64,000 nt of DNA from CAVXEH01 sp963805645 (GTDB lineage Bacteria; Chloroflexota; Limnocylindria; QHBO01). The translations under genes were made by a program, and so were the position numbers. The first letter of the stretch is position 1; the number at the start of each line of letters is the position of its first letter. Positions 50,186-59,154 of the stretch are shown piece after piece. The notes beneath the pieces are model-generated. The model made no database searches, was not told the DNA's origin, and saw only the letters and a list, made by a program, of their open reading frames with translations. The DNA lies in assembly GCA_963805645.1 (NCBI GenBank), contig CAWDVA010000005.1, positions 124,001-188,000 on the forward strand. The letters are read 5' to 3'.

Positions 50186-52099
50186 TCAGGCAGGCTGCTC
50201 CGCGACCATTTGGTAGCACTCGACCACGTCGCCCTCGGCGAGGTCCGGGGCGCCCGAGAGGCCGATGCCGCACTCGAAGCCGGTCGCCACCTCGCGCGCG
50301 TCGTCCTTGAAGCGCTTCAGCGACTCGATGCGGCCCTCCGCGACGACAGCGCCGCCGCGCAGGAGACGGTAGGACCCGGCGCGGATGATGCGGCCATCGG
50401 TGACATACGAGCCCGCGATGTTTCCGGCCTTGCCGGCCTTGATCACCATCCGCACCTCGGCGTGGCCCTCGACATGCTCCACGACCTTGGGCGCCAACAT
50501 GCCCTTCAGGGCGTCGCCGATGTCGTCGGTGAGCTTGTAGATCACCTCGTACAGGCGCACGTCGACCCCGGTGGCATCCACGGATCGCTGCGCGCCCGGG
50601 TCGAGCCGGGTGTTGAAGCCAATCACGACCGCGTCGGACGCGGAGGCGAGATTGACGTCGCTCTCGTTGATGTCGCCCGCCGACTCGCGAATGATGTTGA
50701 TGCGGACCTCGCTGGTGTTGAGCCTGTCGAGCGCGTTGCGGATGGCGCCCAGCGATCCCTGGACGTCGGTCTTGAGCACGACGCGAAGCTCCTTGAGCTC
50801 AGAGGCCTGGATCTGGGCGCTGATGTCCTCCAGGGAGAACGCGCCCTGCCCGTCGCCGGTGCCGGCCACGCGGCCGGCCGCCTCCGCGGCGTCGCGGGCG
50901 GTCTTCTCGTCGGCCACCACCCGGAGGATGTCGCCCGCCTGCGGCAGGTCCTGCAGGCCAATGACCTCCACGGCGGTGGCGGGCTCGGCCTGGCGGACGC
51001 GCTTGCCGGCGGCGTTCTGCAGGGCCCGGATCCGCCCCCACGTCTTCCCCACGCTGACGATGTCGCTCACGCGGAGGGTCCCGGTCTGCACCAGCACGGT
51101 CGCCACGTTGCCGCGGCCCTTCTCGACCTTTGACTCCACGATGGTGCCGACCGCGGGGCGCTTCGGGTTGGCCTTGAGGTCCTGCAGGTCGGCGACCAGG
51201 AGCACCATCTCCATGAGGCTGTCGATCCCGGTTCGCTGCTTGGCGCTCACCGGGACGGCGATGACGTCGCCGCCGTACTCCTCGATGAGCACGCCCGTGT
51301 CGGCGAGCTCCTGCTTGACCCGATCCGGGTTGGCGTCCGCCTTGTCGACCTTGTTGATGGCCACGATCATGGGCACCCTCGCCGCGCGGACGTGGTCGAT
51401 CGCCTCGCGGGTCTGGGGCATCACGCCGTCGTCGGCGGCGACCACGATGATCGCGATATCGGTGACCTGTGCGCCGCGGGCCCGCATGGCGGTGAATGCC
51501 TCATGGCCCGGCGTGTCGAGGAACACGATCCGCCGCCCGTTGTGCTCGACCTCGCTGGCGCCGATGTGCTGCGTGATGCCGCCCGCCTCGCCCGCCGCCA
51601 CGCGGGTGCTGCGGACCGCGTCCAGCAGGCTCGTCTTGCCATGGTCCACGTGACCCATGATGGTGACGATCGGCGCTCGGCTCACGAGGTCCGCCGGATC
51701 ATCCTCCGTCCACAGCATCTGCCGCCCGGCGATCTCCTCCGCCGAGCCCGGGGCCACGATCTGCGCCGGACCCGCCGCCTCGGCCGCCGCGCGATCCGCC
51801 GCTCCCCGCTCGACCGCCTCGAACCCCAGCTCACCAGCGACCAGCGAGGCGGTGTCGAAGTCGATCGCCTGGTTGATCGTGGCGAAGATCCCGTTCCGGA
51901 TCAGCTCCTTGATGATGTCCGCGTGGCTCACGGCGAGCAGATCGGCGAGATCCGTGACGGTGATCGACGACGGGATCTCGATCGGGCCGGTCGGACGGGC
52001 GGCGACGGCCGCCGTCGCCTCGGTACTGGCCGAGCTTGACGATGGCCGGCGTCGCTGCGGGCGCGGCCCGCGGCGTGGACGGTATCTACGTGGCGGCAT
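50186..52099 (-). CDS. infB: Translation initiation factor IF-2
   Basis: A 637-residue GTPase bringing fMet-tRNA to the 30S subunit. A short basic N-terminal region and one IF2_N domain (about 45-95, SSITVTDLADLLAVSHADII) precede the GTPase: GHVDHGKTS (150-157 region), TPGHEAFTAMRARGAQ, NKVDKADANP. Domains II to IV follow normally. It lacks the long N-terminal extension of E. coli IF-2. ATG 52099 has GAGGAG 5 bases upstream and lies 14 bases inside ylxR. Confidence 0.97.
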   Translation of the reverse strand: MPPRRYRPRRGPRPQRRRPSSSSASTEATAAVAARPTGPIEIPSSITVTDLADLLAVSHADIIKELIRNGIFATINQAIDFDTASLVAGELGFEAVERGAADRAAAEAAGPAQIVAPGSAEEIAGRQMLWTEDDPADLVSRAPIVTIMGHVDHGKTSLLDAVRSTRVAAGEAGGITQHIGASEVEHNGRRIVFLDTPGHEAFTAMRARGAQVTDIAIIVVAADDGVMPQTREAIDHVRAARVPMIVAINKVDKADANPDRVKQELADTGVLIEEYGGDVIAVPVSAKQRTGIDSLMEMVLLVADLQDLKANPKRPAVGTIVESKVEKGRGNVATVLVQTGTLRVSDIVSVGKTWGRIRALQNAAGKRVRQAEPATAVEVIGLQDLPQAGDILRVVADEKTARDAAEAAGRVAGTGDGQGAFSLEDISAQIQASELKELRVVLKTDVQGSLGAIRNALDRLNTSEVRINIIRESAGDINESDVNLASASDAVVIGFNTRLDPGAQRSVDATGVDVRLYEVIYKLTDDIGDALKGMLAPKVVEHVEGHAEVRMVIKAGKAGNIAGSYVTDGRIIRAGSYRLLRGGAVVAEGRIESLKRFKDDAREVATGFECGIGLSGAPDLAEGDVVECYQMVAEQPA

Positions 52100-52358
52100 G
52101 CTTCTCCTCGAGATTGAGCGCTCCCGGTGCAATCGCCGCACCGAGCGCTCGGTTGATTGCCTGTGCCAGCCGGGCGGGCTCCCGGCAGGCCGAGCTGTCA
52201 CAGATGTACGTTCCCCGTCCGGCGGCCCTTCCACCGGGATCGAGGGCGATCGACCCGTCCGGTCCGCGGACCACCCGGGTCATGGATCGCTTTGGCCGGA
52301 CTTCGCGGCAGACCGCGCAGGTCCGCATGGGCACGTGATCAGGTCGTCGCTTCGGCAT
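52086..52358 (-). CDS. ylxR: YlxR family RNA-binding protein
   Basis: A 90-residue DUF448 protein. RTCAVCREVRPKRSMTRVVR with a Cys pair, GRAAGRGTYICDSSACREPA, and a C-terminal helix are the family pattern. ATG 52358 lies 20 bases inside the 3' end of nusA, and its own end overlaps infB. It belongs to the nusA-ylxR-infB set; in other bacteria it modulates RNase P or transcription. Confidence 0.92.
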   Translation of the reverse strand: MPKRRPDHVPMRTCAVCREVRPKRSMTRVVRGPDGSIALDPGGRAAGRGTYICDSSACREPARLAQAINRALGAAIAPGALNLEEKHAAT

Positions 52359-53466
52359 CCGCGGGCGCCTCCGCTCCGGCGGCCTCGGGCTCGCTCTCGT
52401 CCCCGCCTGCGGCCGCCGCGACCCCGGCATCGGACCGGATATCGATCCGCCACCCGGTGAGCTTGGCTGCAAGGCGGGCATTCTGGCCCTCCTTGCCGAT
52501 CGCCAGGCTCAGCTGGCGCTCCGGGACGACGACGTTGGCGATCTTGTGCTCCTCGTCGATCCGGACGTTGAGCACCTCTGCCGGCGAGAGGGCCTCCGCG
52601 ACATACTGGCCAGGTTCCTCGTGCCAGAGGACGACGTCGACCTTCTCCCCGTTGAGCTCGGCAACGATGGCCTGGATCCGCGAGCCACGCTGCCCGACGG
52701 CCGCGCCCTTGGCATCGACCCCCGGCTGCCGCGATTCGACCGCCACCTTCGAGCGGCTGCCTGCTTCGCGGGCGATGCCGCGGATGACGACCGTCCCGTT
52801 GTAGATCTCCGGGATCTCCATCTCCATCAGGCGACGGAGGAACCCGCGGTGGGTTCTGCTGGCGACGATGACCGGCCCCCGCGTCGTGCGTCGCACCTCG
52901 AGGACATAGGCCTTGAGGTGCTGCCCGATCCGATAGTGCTCGCCGGGAAGCTGCTCCGTGACCGCCAGCACGGCCTCGACGCCCTTGCCCATGTCGAGGA
53001 TCACCGCCGATTCCGTGGTCCGATGAACCACGCCGGTCATGATCTCGCCCTCGCGGCTCGCATATTGCTGGAAGACGACGTCGCGCTCCGCCTCCCGGAG
53101 CCGCTGGCGGTAGACCTGCCCCGCGGTCTGGGCGGCGATGCGACCCAGCTGGGCCTGGGTCACGTTCTCCGGCACCCGCACCTTGGCTCCGACGCCGGTG
53201 GACGGGTCGATCTTCTGCGCGTCCTGCACGAGCATCTGGAGGTTCTCGTCCTCGATCTCCTCCGAGGTGGCGACCACGTCGTACTCGCGGTACACGCTGA
53301 TCTCCCCCGAGTCGGGGTCAACCTTGACCACGACGTTCTCGGGTGCATCGGCGTTCCGGCGATAGGCGGACTCGATGGCCTGCTCGAGGGTCTCGATGAG
53401 AACCTCTTTCGGCACGCCCTTCTCTGCGTTCAGCTGGAGCAGCGCTCCGATGAAGTCTCGATTCAC
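52339..53466 (-). CDS. nusA: Transcription termination/antitermination factor NusA
   Basis: A 375-residue factor that binds RNA polymerase and nascent RNA. An N-terminal domain (VPKEVLIETLEQAIESAYRR), S1 (EGEIMTGVVHRTTESAVILD), KH1 (RTHRGFLRRLMEMEIPEIYN, VGQRGSRIQAIVAELNGEKV) and KH2 (AIGKEGQNARLAAKLTGWRI) are in order; there are no C-terminal acidic repeats. GTG 53466 has GGAG 4 bases upstream. rimP, usually just upstream, is absent here. The leader carries a terminator-like hairpin. Confidence 0.95.
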   Translation of the reverse strand: MNRDFIGALLQLNAEKGVPKEVLIETLEQAIESAYRRNADAPENVVVKVDPDSGEISVYREYDVVATSEEIEDENLQMLVQDAQKIDPSTGVGAKVRVPENVTQAQLGRIAAQTAGQVYRQRLREAERDVVFQQYASREGEIMTGVVHRTTESAVILDMGKGVEAVLAVTEQLPGEHYRIGQHLKAYVLEVRRTTRGPVIVASRTHRGFLRRLMEMEIPEIYNGTVVIRGIAREAGSRSKVAVESRQPGVDAKGAAVGQRGSRIQAIVAELNGEKVDVVLWHEEPGQYVAEALSPAEVLNVRIDEEHKIANVVVPERQLSLAIGKEGQNARLAAKLTGWRIDIRSDAGVAAAAGGDESEPEAAGAEAPADAEATT

Positions 53467-53494
53467 GGCGCTCCATGCCTCCGGGACAAACAAC

Positions 53495-53526
53495 AGGACG
53501 TGGGATGGCGAACCGACCCACGTCCT
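53495..53526 (-). terminator. Terminator-like attenuator in the nusA leader
   Basis: On the minus strand AGGACGTGGG and CCCACGTCCT form a perfect 10-bp stem with a 12-base loop, followed at once by GTTGTTTGT. It sits between the nusA promoter and start codon, about 30 bases upstream of the GTG, as expected for an attenuator. Confidence 0.65.
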
Positions 53527-53580
53527 CGTCAGCTCGATATCAATTCGGTCCGCATACGAACGGCCGGCAAAACCTGACGG

Positions 53581-53589
53581 AGTATAGCA
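53581..53589 (-). promoter_or_regulatory. Extended -10 promoter of the nusA operon
   Basis: TGCTATACT on the minus strand, about 115 bases upstream of nusA; the following two bases CC are also shared with the rpsB and rplS promoters. Confidence 0.6.
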
Positions 53590-53709
53590 GCCGAGCCCCC
53601 TCACCCGCCACCGGAGGGGTGGTTCAGACACGCCTCCATGTGGCCCGAGACGCCCGTCCGTGGCCCTATAGTTGGTGCCGAATGGCACGACACACCCCAT
53701 CTCCGAGCC

Positions 53710-54888
53710 ATGCCCCCGACCGCACAGGCCACGACGCTTCTCATCGCTGATATCTCCGGCTACACCGGCTATCTCGCCGATGTCGAGCTCGACCACGCCC
53801 AGGACATCCTCGCCGACCTCATCGGCAGCGTGGTCTCAAGCCTTCGCCCCTCGTTCAGGCTGGCAAAGCTGGAGGGCGACGCGGCCTTCATGCACGCGCA
53901 GGGTGGAGCGCTGGACGGCTCGATGCTCCTCGACGCGATCGAGCGCTGCTATTTCGGCTTTCGCCGCCGCCGGCGGGACGTCCGCCAGGCGACCTCCTGC
54001 GAGTGCAACGCCTGCGCCCAGATCCCGGACCTCGACCTCAAGTTCGTCGTCCACCATGGCGAAGCGATCCTGCACCGTGTCGCCGGGCACAGCGAGCTCA
54101 TCGGTCGGGACGTGATCATCGTCCATCGGATGCTGAAGAACGATGTCGTCGATCGGCTCGGCATCCATGCCTACGCGCTCATCACCCAGGCCTGCATCGC
54201 CGCCGCCGGTCTCGATCCTGCTTCGCTCGACATGCGCCCCCACTCGGAGACCTACGACCGAATCGGCGAGGTCCCCGCCTGGGCGCACGATCTCGAACAT
54301 CGCTGGCAGCTGGAGGAGGCACGGGCCCGGGTGCGGGTGGCCGAGGAGGATGCGGTCCTCAGCCTGTCGGTATCCAGCGGGGTACCACCGCAGGTCGCCT
54401 GGGAGTTCCTGACCAGGCCCGGGCAGCGGATGAGCTGGCAACCGTGGGTGACCTCGGTGACCGTGCAGGGTGCTACCGGGGGGCGACGCGGTCCCGGCTC
54501 GTCGAATCACTGCATGCACGGCAAGGACGCCGTCATCGAGGAGATCCTCGACTGGCGCCCGTATGACTACGTCACCGACCGCACGATCCTCGAGTCGCCC
54601 GGCGGGCCCGTGAAGGTCCTGCACACCATCGAGCTGGAGCCAACGACCGATGGCACCAGGATCCATTTCCGCTTCGCCTCGCCCAGGACCCGACGCGAGA
54701 AGGAGGCAATGAAGGAGATCGGGCCCGCTTATGGACAGGCCCTGCAGGCCAGGCTCCCCGATCTCGTCGCGCAGCTCGAGGCCGTGCACTCCACGCGCGA
54801 CGGGGGTCGAGCCGCGGAGCCGGAGCTGCCCGGGGCGAGGAGCGACGGTGTCCTGGCCGACCTCGGGCCGATGACCTACGTGGACTGA
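53710..54888 (+). CDS. DUF2652/cyclase-like and SRPBCC two-domain protein
   Basis: A 392-residue protein. The N-terminal half matches DUF2652, related to class III nucleotide cyclases: TLLIADISGYTGYLADVELD, KLEGDAAFMH, KFVVHHGEAILH and SELIGRDVIIVHRMLKN. Residues about 235-370 look like an SRPBCC/START lipid-binding domain (VPPQVAWEFLTRPGQRMSWQ, TIELEPTTDGTRIHFRFA). Whether it makes a cyclic nucleotide is not known. A TATAGT box is at 53667; a short out-of-frame ATG at 53682 overlaps the true start. It ends 10 bases before the convergent rseP. Confidence 0.85.
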   Translation: MPPTAQATTLLIADISGYTGYLADVELDHAQDILADLIGSVVSSLRPSFRLAKLEGDAAFMHAQGGALDGSMLLDAIERCYFGFRRRRRDVRQATSCECNACAQIPDLDLKFVVHHGEAILHRVAGHSELIGRDVIIVHRMLKNDVVDRLGIHAYALITQACIAAAGLDPASLDMRPHSETYDRIGEVPAWAHDLEHRWQLEEARARVRVAEEDAVLSLSVSSGVPPQVAWEFLTRPGQRMSWQPWVTSVTVQGATGGRRGPGSSNHCMHGKDAVIEEILDWRPYDYVTDRTILESPGGPVKVLHTIELEPTTDGTRIHFRFASPRTRREKEAMKEIGPAYGQALQARLPDLVAQLEAVHSTRDGGRAAEPELPGARSDGVLADLGPMTYVD

Positions 54889-54898
54889 GGCGACACGC

Positions 54899-56035
54899 TC
54901 AGCTTCCCGGTAGACGCGCGATGTCCTGGATCGAGATCAGGATGACCAGCGCCATCAGCACCAGGAACCCCGTCACGTAGATCAGCGCTTCGCGCTCAGC
55001 CGGCAGGCGGCGGCGGCGCACCGCCTCGATGACGACGACCAGGATCCGCCCACCGTCGAGCGGCGGGAACGGCAGCACGTTGAGCACGGCGAGATTGACC
55101 GACAGCAGACCTATGAAGGCCAGCTGGGTGACGAGCGGCTCCTGGAGCACCTCGCCGGTTACCTGGGCGATGCCGATGGGACCACGCGCATCGCCGGTAT
55201 TCGGCGCGAGGCCAACGAGGCCGGCGACCGTGTCGGCGAGGGCGCCGGGGATCTGCACCGCGATGTCGGCGGTCGTCTGGATCCCCTGGTCCACCGCCTG
55301 CAGCAGGTTCGCCGCACGGGCTGCGACCGTCACGGTGTTCGCCGTCCAGCCGAACCCGATGGGTCCCTGGCCTGCCGGGACCTGGCCGCTGGTACGAGGT
55401 GTCACCTTCACCGTGAGGGTGGTGCCGCCGCGGTCGATGGTGAGCGCGACGGGCGTGCCAGCGTGCTGGGTGACGTAGGACGTCAGATCGCTCGAGAGGT
55501 GGAAGTCGCCCTTCGCGCTGCCGAACGTGTACCCATCCGCTCCTGTGATCTGGTCGCCGACCTGGATCACTCCCACCGCCGGCGAGTTGGGCTCGACGGT
55601 CGTCACCGTCAACGGACCGACCAGGGCGGGAGCCGGCATGCTCAGCGCCGTGGCGAACAGCACGACAGCGAGCAGTGCGTTCATCACGACGCCGGCCAGC
55701 AGGACGACGATGCGGACCCAGATCGGCTTGCGGTTGAACGCGCCCGCCATGGCGCGATCGATGGCTGCCTCGCTCATCCCCCGCTCGCGCATGCGATCGG
55801 CTTCCATCTCGCCGTCCTCGCCGAGCATCTTCACGAACCCGCCCAGCGGGATGGCGTTCAGGGAATAGCGGGTTCCACGCCAGGTGACCGAGGCAAGGCG
55901 GGGCGGGAAGCCCACACCGAACTCCTGGACCGTGATGCCCGACAGCTTGGCCGCCACGAAGTGACCCAACTCGTGCACGAGCACGAGGATCACGATCACC
56001 ACGAGGAACGCAAGGATCGTGCCGACGACACCCAT
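54899..56035 (-). CDS. rseP: Site-2 protease RseP/RasP
   Basis: A 378-residue intramembrane zinc protease. The zinc motif HELGH is in the first membrane helix (near residue 21), with NAIPLGGFVKMLGEDGE, a single PDZ domain (about 145-225), and the third-ligand motif NVLPFPPLDGGRIL near residue 315. It cuts membrane-bound regulators or signal-peptide remnants. ATG 56035 or the adjoining GTG 56038 may be the start. It is the last gene of the rpsB-to-rseP block; dxr, often between cdsA and rseP, is absent. Confidence 0.94.
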   Translation of the reverse strand: MGVVGTILAFLVVIVILVLVHELGHFVAAKLSGITVQEFGVGFPPRLASVTWRGTRYSLNAIPLGGFVKMLGEDGEMEADRMRERGMSEAAIDRAMAGAFNRKPIWVRIVVLLAGVVMNALLAVVLFATALSMPAPALVGPLTVTTVEPNSPAVGVIQVGDQITGADGYTFGSAKGDFHLSSDLTSYVTQHAGTPVALTIDRGGTTLTVKVTPRTSGQVPAGQGPIGFGWTANTVTVAARAANLLQAVDQGIQTTADIAVQIPGALADTVAGLVGLAPNTGDARGPIGIAQVTGEVLQEPLVTQLAFIGLLSVNLAVLNVLPFPPLDGGRILVVVIEAVRRRRLPAEREALIYVTGFLVLMALVILISIQDIARLPGS

Positions 56036-56224
56036 CACGCCGCGCCCCTGCCGATTCGGTGGGTTTCGCGGGGGAGCCCGGAGCGGGCCGTCAAGGAGCC
56101 GCCCGACCGCTCCTCGTGAGCGGCGACCGCACTCCGGAGGTGGATCACGCAGCCGATTCTAGTGGACGCGGAGCGGTCCGGCCATCTCGCGATACGTTCG
56201 TCGACGTCGGCGCGCACCGTGGCC

Positions 56225-57124
56225 TCACACCACGAATCCTGCGACGAGGAGCGCCCAACCGGCCAATACGGGCGCGGCGAACAGGAACGAGTCGATGCGG
56301 TCGAGTATGCCGCCGTGTCCGGGCACCAGGAAGCCGGATTCCTTGCGTCCCGCCGCTCGCTTCAGCATGGACTCCGCCAGGTCGCCGGCCTGGGCCGACA
56401 GCCCGACCAGCGGACCCAGCACCAGCGGATGCCATGCCGGGAGCCCGACCAGCCAGCCACCGATGCCGGCCGCGATCGTCGCCGTGACGAGACCGCCGGC
56501 GAGACCTTCCACCGTCTTGGATGGACTGATGTGATCGATGAGCCGGGTCCTGCCCAGCCACCTGCCCGTCAGGTAGGCGCCGGTGTCGTAGCCCCAGACG
56601 ATGAGAATCAGCAGCAGGCCCCATGCCGTCCCGCTCCGCAGCGAGAGCCCGCCGATGGGCGTGTCCACCGAGCCACCGACCGGCGCGAGGTGCGTGACCA
56701 GGATGATCGTGGGTGCCAGGATCCCAACATATGCGACCCCGAAGCTCGTCACGGCCCAGGTGGTGAATCCCTTGCGCGGGTCCGCGCGCGTGAATCCAGC
56801 GAACCCCAGGACGAGCGTGACCGCCATGAAGGTGCCCGCGACGAGCCCGACTGGCTGGGTCAGGCGCAGCAGATCCGCCGGGAGACCAGACACGTTTTCC
56901 GCGTTCGCGACGATCAGTCCGGCACCGCCGACCGCCACCCCCGCAACGAGGGCGAGCATCTGCGGCGGCTCGAAGCCGGCGGCATCGAGGAGGCTGATGA
57001 GCTCGGTGAGCGCCAGGAAGACCACCACAGCGACCACCAGGCTCACCCAGGGCTCGCCCAGCAGAACGACGGCGAGGATGATCGGCGCCAGGATGGCGGA
57101 GGTCAGCAGGCGCGTGCGAAGCAT
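56225..57124 (-). CDS. cdsA: Phosphatidate cytidylyltransferase
   Basis: A 299-residue integral membrane enzyme making CDP-diacylglycerol from phosphatidate and CTP. About eight membrane helices; the family signature is split as SKTVEGLAGG and GDLAESMLKRAAGRKESGFL, with GHGGILDRIDS and its Asp pair. ATG 57124 lies 15 bases after the uppS stop. The 186-base gap to rseP holds no gene. Confidence 0.95.
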   Translation of the reverse strand: MLRTRLLTSAILAPIILAVVLLGEPWVSLVVAVVVFLALTELISLLDAAGFEPPQMLALVAGVAVGGAGLIVANAENVSGLPADLLRLTQPVGLVAGTFMAVTLVLGFAGFTRADPRKGFTTWAVTSFGVAYVGILAPTIILVTHLAPVGGSVDTPIGGLSLRSGTAWGLLLILIVWGYDTGAYLTGRWLGRTRLIDHISPSKTVEGLAGGLVTATIAAGIGGWLVGLPAWHPLVLGPLVGLSAQAGDLAESMLKRAAGRKESGFLVPGHGGILDRIDSFLFAAPVLAGWALLVAGFVV

Positions 57125-57139
57125 CGGTGCGGTACCCGG

Positions 57140-57832
57140 TTAGGAGCCGAACCGCCGATGGCGGCTGGCAAACTCCGCAAGCGCGGCATCGAGGTCGGCC
57201 TCGGTGAAGTCCGGCCAGAGCACGGCGCTGAACACCAGCTCCGCGTAGGCGCTCTGCCAGAGCAGGAAGTTGCTGGTCCGCTGCTCCCCGCCGGTGCGGA
57301 TGAGCAGATCGACGTCCGGCTGTCCCATCGTGTAGAGGTGCTGCGCTATGCGGACCTCGTCGATCTCGGACGCGGGGGTACCGGTGGCCTGGATCGATCG
57401 CATGGCATCCACGATCTCCGTCCTTCCCGAGTAGTTGAAGGCGATATTCAGCGCCATTCTCCGACCGCCGCGCGTCCGCTCCTCGGCATCGCGGATCGAT
57501 CGCTGCACGTCCCCCGGCGCTTCGTGGAGCCGGCCGATGACGTGCACCCGCACCCCTTCGGCGATCAGCTCGTCGGTGTTCTGGCGCACGGCACCGTCGA
57601 TGAGGGTGAACAGGCCGGCAACCTCGTCCTCCGTTCGACGCCAGTTCTCCTGGCTGAAGACATAGAGGCTCAGGACCTCGATCCCACGGTCGGGAGCAAC
57701 CCGCACGACCGGCTTGATCGCCTCGACACCCTGCATGTGGCCCGCGATGCTCGGCAGCCCACGGGCCGCCGCCCATCGACGGTTCCCGTCCATGATGATC
57801 GCGACATGTCGCGGGTGGTCATGGACAGGCAG
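57140..57832 (-). CDS. uppS: Undecaprenyl diphosphate synthase, probably with a CTG start
   Basis: A cis-prenyltransferase that makes the C55 carrier for peptidoglycan. Conserved: HVAIIMDGNRRWA, YVFSQENWRRT, ALNIAFNYSGRTEIVDA, VDLLIRTGGEQRTSNFLLWQ, YAELVF. The first ATG (57793) would begin directly at MDGN and cut off strand 1 (HVAII). Upstream in frame there is no ATG, GTG or TTG, but CTG 57832 has GGAGG 9 bases before it and yields a 230-residue protein starting PVHDHPRHVAIIM. I therefore place the start there. Confidence 0.85.
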   Translation of the reverse strand: MPVHDHPRHVAIIMDGNRRWAAARGLPSIAGHMQGVEAIKPVVRVAPDRGIEVLSLYVFSQENWRRTEDEVAGLFTLIDGAVRQNTDELIAEGVRVHVIGRLHEAPGDVQRSIRDAEERTRGGRRMALNIAFNYSGRTEIVDAMRSIQATGTPASEIDEVRIAQHLYTMGQPDVDLLIRTGGEQRTSNFLLWQSAYAELVFSAVLWPDFTEADLDAALAEFASRHRRFGS

Positions 57833-57836
57833 GGTC

Positions 57837-58394
57837 TCAGACCTCCATGACGTCGGCTTCCTTGCGCTCGCTCAGGCCGTCGATCATCTCGATGAACCTG
57901 TCGTGAACGCGCTGGAGCCCGTCGAGCTCACGGTGCTCCTCGTCCTCGGAGATGTCTCCGTCGCGAAGCGCCTTCTTGAGCTGGTCCGCCGCCTCCCGGC
58001 GGTGATGCCTGATCTCGACCCGTCCCTCTTCGGCACGCTTGCGCACCTGCTTCACCATCTCGCGGCGGCGTTCCTCGGTGAGGGGTGGCACGTTCAGGCG
58101 AACCACGGTGCCGTCCACGTTGGGCATGATGCCGATGTCGCTCTTGGTGATCGCCTTCTCGATGGCGGACAGGACGGAGCGGTCCCAGGGTTGGATGACG
58201 ATGAGGTGCGGATCGGGGACACTGATCCCCGCAAGCTGGTTCAGGGGGGTGGCCGCCCCGTAGTAGTCAACGTTGATCCGCTCCACGAGTGCGGTCGAGG
58301 CGCGGCCGGTGCGGATGCCGGCGAAGTCGCGCTCCATGGCCTCAACGGCCCGCTGCATCTTCGGTTCGACTGCGAGGACCGCGTCATGGGTCAT
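57837..58394 (-). CDS. frr: Ribosome recycling factor
   Basis: A 185-residue factor that, with EF-G, splits post-termination ribosomes. RAVEAMERDFAGIRTGRAST, ISVPDPHLIVIQPWDRSVLS, NVDGTVVRLNVPPLTEERRR, VKQVRKRAEEGRVEIRHHRR match the family; length is standard. It overlaps the pyrH stop by 4 bases. Its last codons carry the GGAGG that likely serves uppS. Confidence 0.97.
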   Translation of the reverse strand: MTHDAVLAVEPKMQRAVEAMERDFAGIRTGRASTALVERINVDYYGAATPLNQLAGISVPDPHLIVIQPWDRSVLSAIEKAITKSDIGIMPNVDGTVVRLNVPPLTEERRREMVKQVRKRAEEGRVEIRHHRREAADQLKKALRDGDISEDEEHRELDGLQRVHDRFIEMIDGLSERKEADVMEV

Positions 58395-59134
58395 CGGGTC
58401 ACCTCCCCTGTGATGAGCGTTCCGATCTGCTCTCCCCTGATCGCACGGACGATGTTGCCTCCACGGGTCATGTCGAAGACCACGATGGGCATCTCGTTGT
58501 CCATCGCCAGGCTGACCGCCGTGGCGTCCAGCGCACCGAGTCGGTGCGCCAGCAGATCCGTGTACCCGATCTGACTGTAGCGCGTTGCGTCCGGGTGCAG
58601 CTCGGGATCGGCATCGTACACCCCGTCCACCCGGGTTGCCTTGAGGATCACGTCGGCACCGATCTCGACCGCCCGCAGCGTGGCAGCGGTGTCCGTGGTG
58701 AAGTAGGGATTGCCGGTCCCCGCCACGAGGATGACGACCCGACCGTGTTCCAGGTGCCGGATCGCGCGCCGCCTGATGTACGGCTCACAGATCTCGTTCA
58801 TGGCGATCGCGCTCATCACCCGCGTCGGACAGGCGACCTGCTCCAGGGCGTCCTGGAGGGCCAGGCCGTTCATCACCGTGGCGAGCATCCCCATGTAGTC
58901 GCCGGTAGCGCGGTCCATGCCCCGGGCAGCGGCGGCCATCCCGCGGAAGATGTTTCCCCCGCCCACGACGACCGCCACCTCGTAGCCGCCGCTCAGCGCT
59001 TCGCTGACCTGGTTCGCAATGGAACGGGTCACCTCGGGATCCACCCCGTACTGCCGCTCCCCCATCAGGGCCTCGCCCGAGAGCTTCAGCAGCACCCGAT
59101 GGTAGGGACCGGTGGTCGAGGTGGTGTCCGTCAT
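58391..59134 (-). CDS. pyrH: Uridylate kinase
   Basis: A 247-residue hexameric UMP kinase of the amino-acid-kinase fold. VLLKLSGEALMGE, VVVGGGNIFRG, RATGDYMGMLATVMNGLALQ, GTGNPYFTTDTAATLRAVEI and GALDATAVSLAMDNEMPIVV are diagnostic. ATG 59134 starts 20 bases after tsf. Confidence 0.97.
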   Translation of the reverse strand: MTDTTSTTGPYHRVLLKLSGEALMGERQYGVDPEVTRSIANQVSEALSGGYEVAVVVGGGNIFRGMAAAARGMDRATGDYMGMLATVMNGLALQDALEQVACPTRVMSAIAMNEICEPYIRRRAIRHLEHGRVVILVAGTGNPYFTTDTAATLRAVEIGADVILKATRVDGVYDADPELHPDATRYSQIGYTDLLAHRLGALDATAVSLAMDNEMPIVVFDMTRGGNIVRAIRGEQIGTLITGEVTR

Positions 59135-59154
59135 GCGGTCAGGCGCTCCCTCTC

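Noticed and set aside
53682..53750. A 22-codon upstream frame overlapping the DUF2652 start
   Set aside because: It starts 9 bases after a TATAGT box but has a non-descript sequence and an out-of-frame overlap with no coupling signal; chance is likely.
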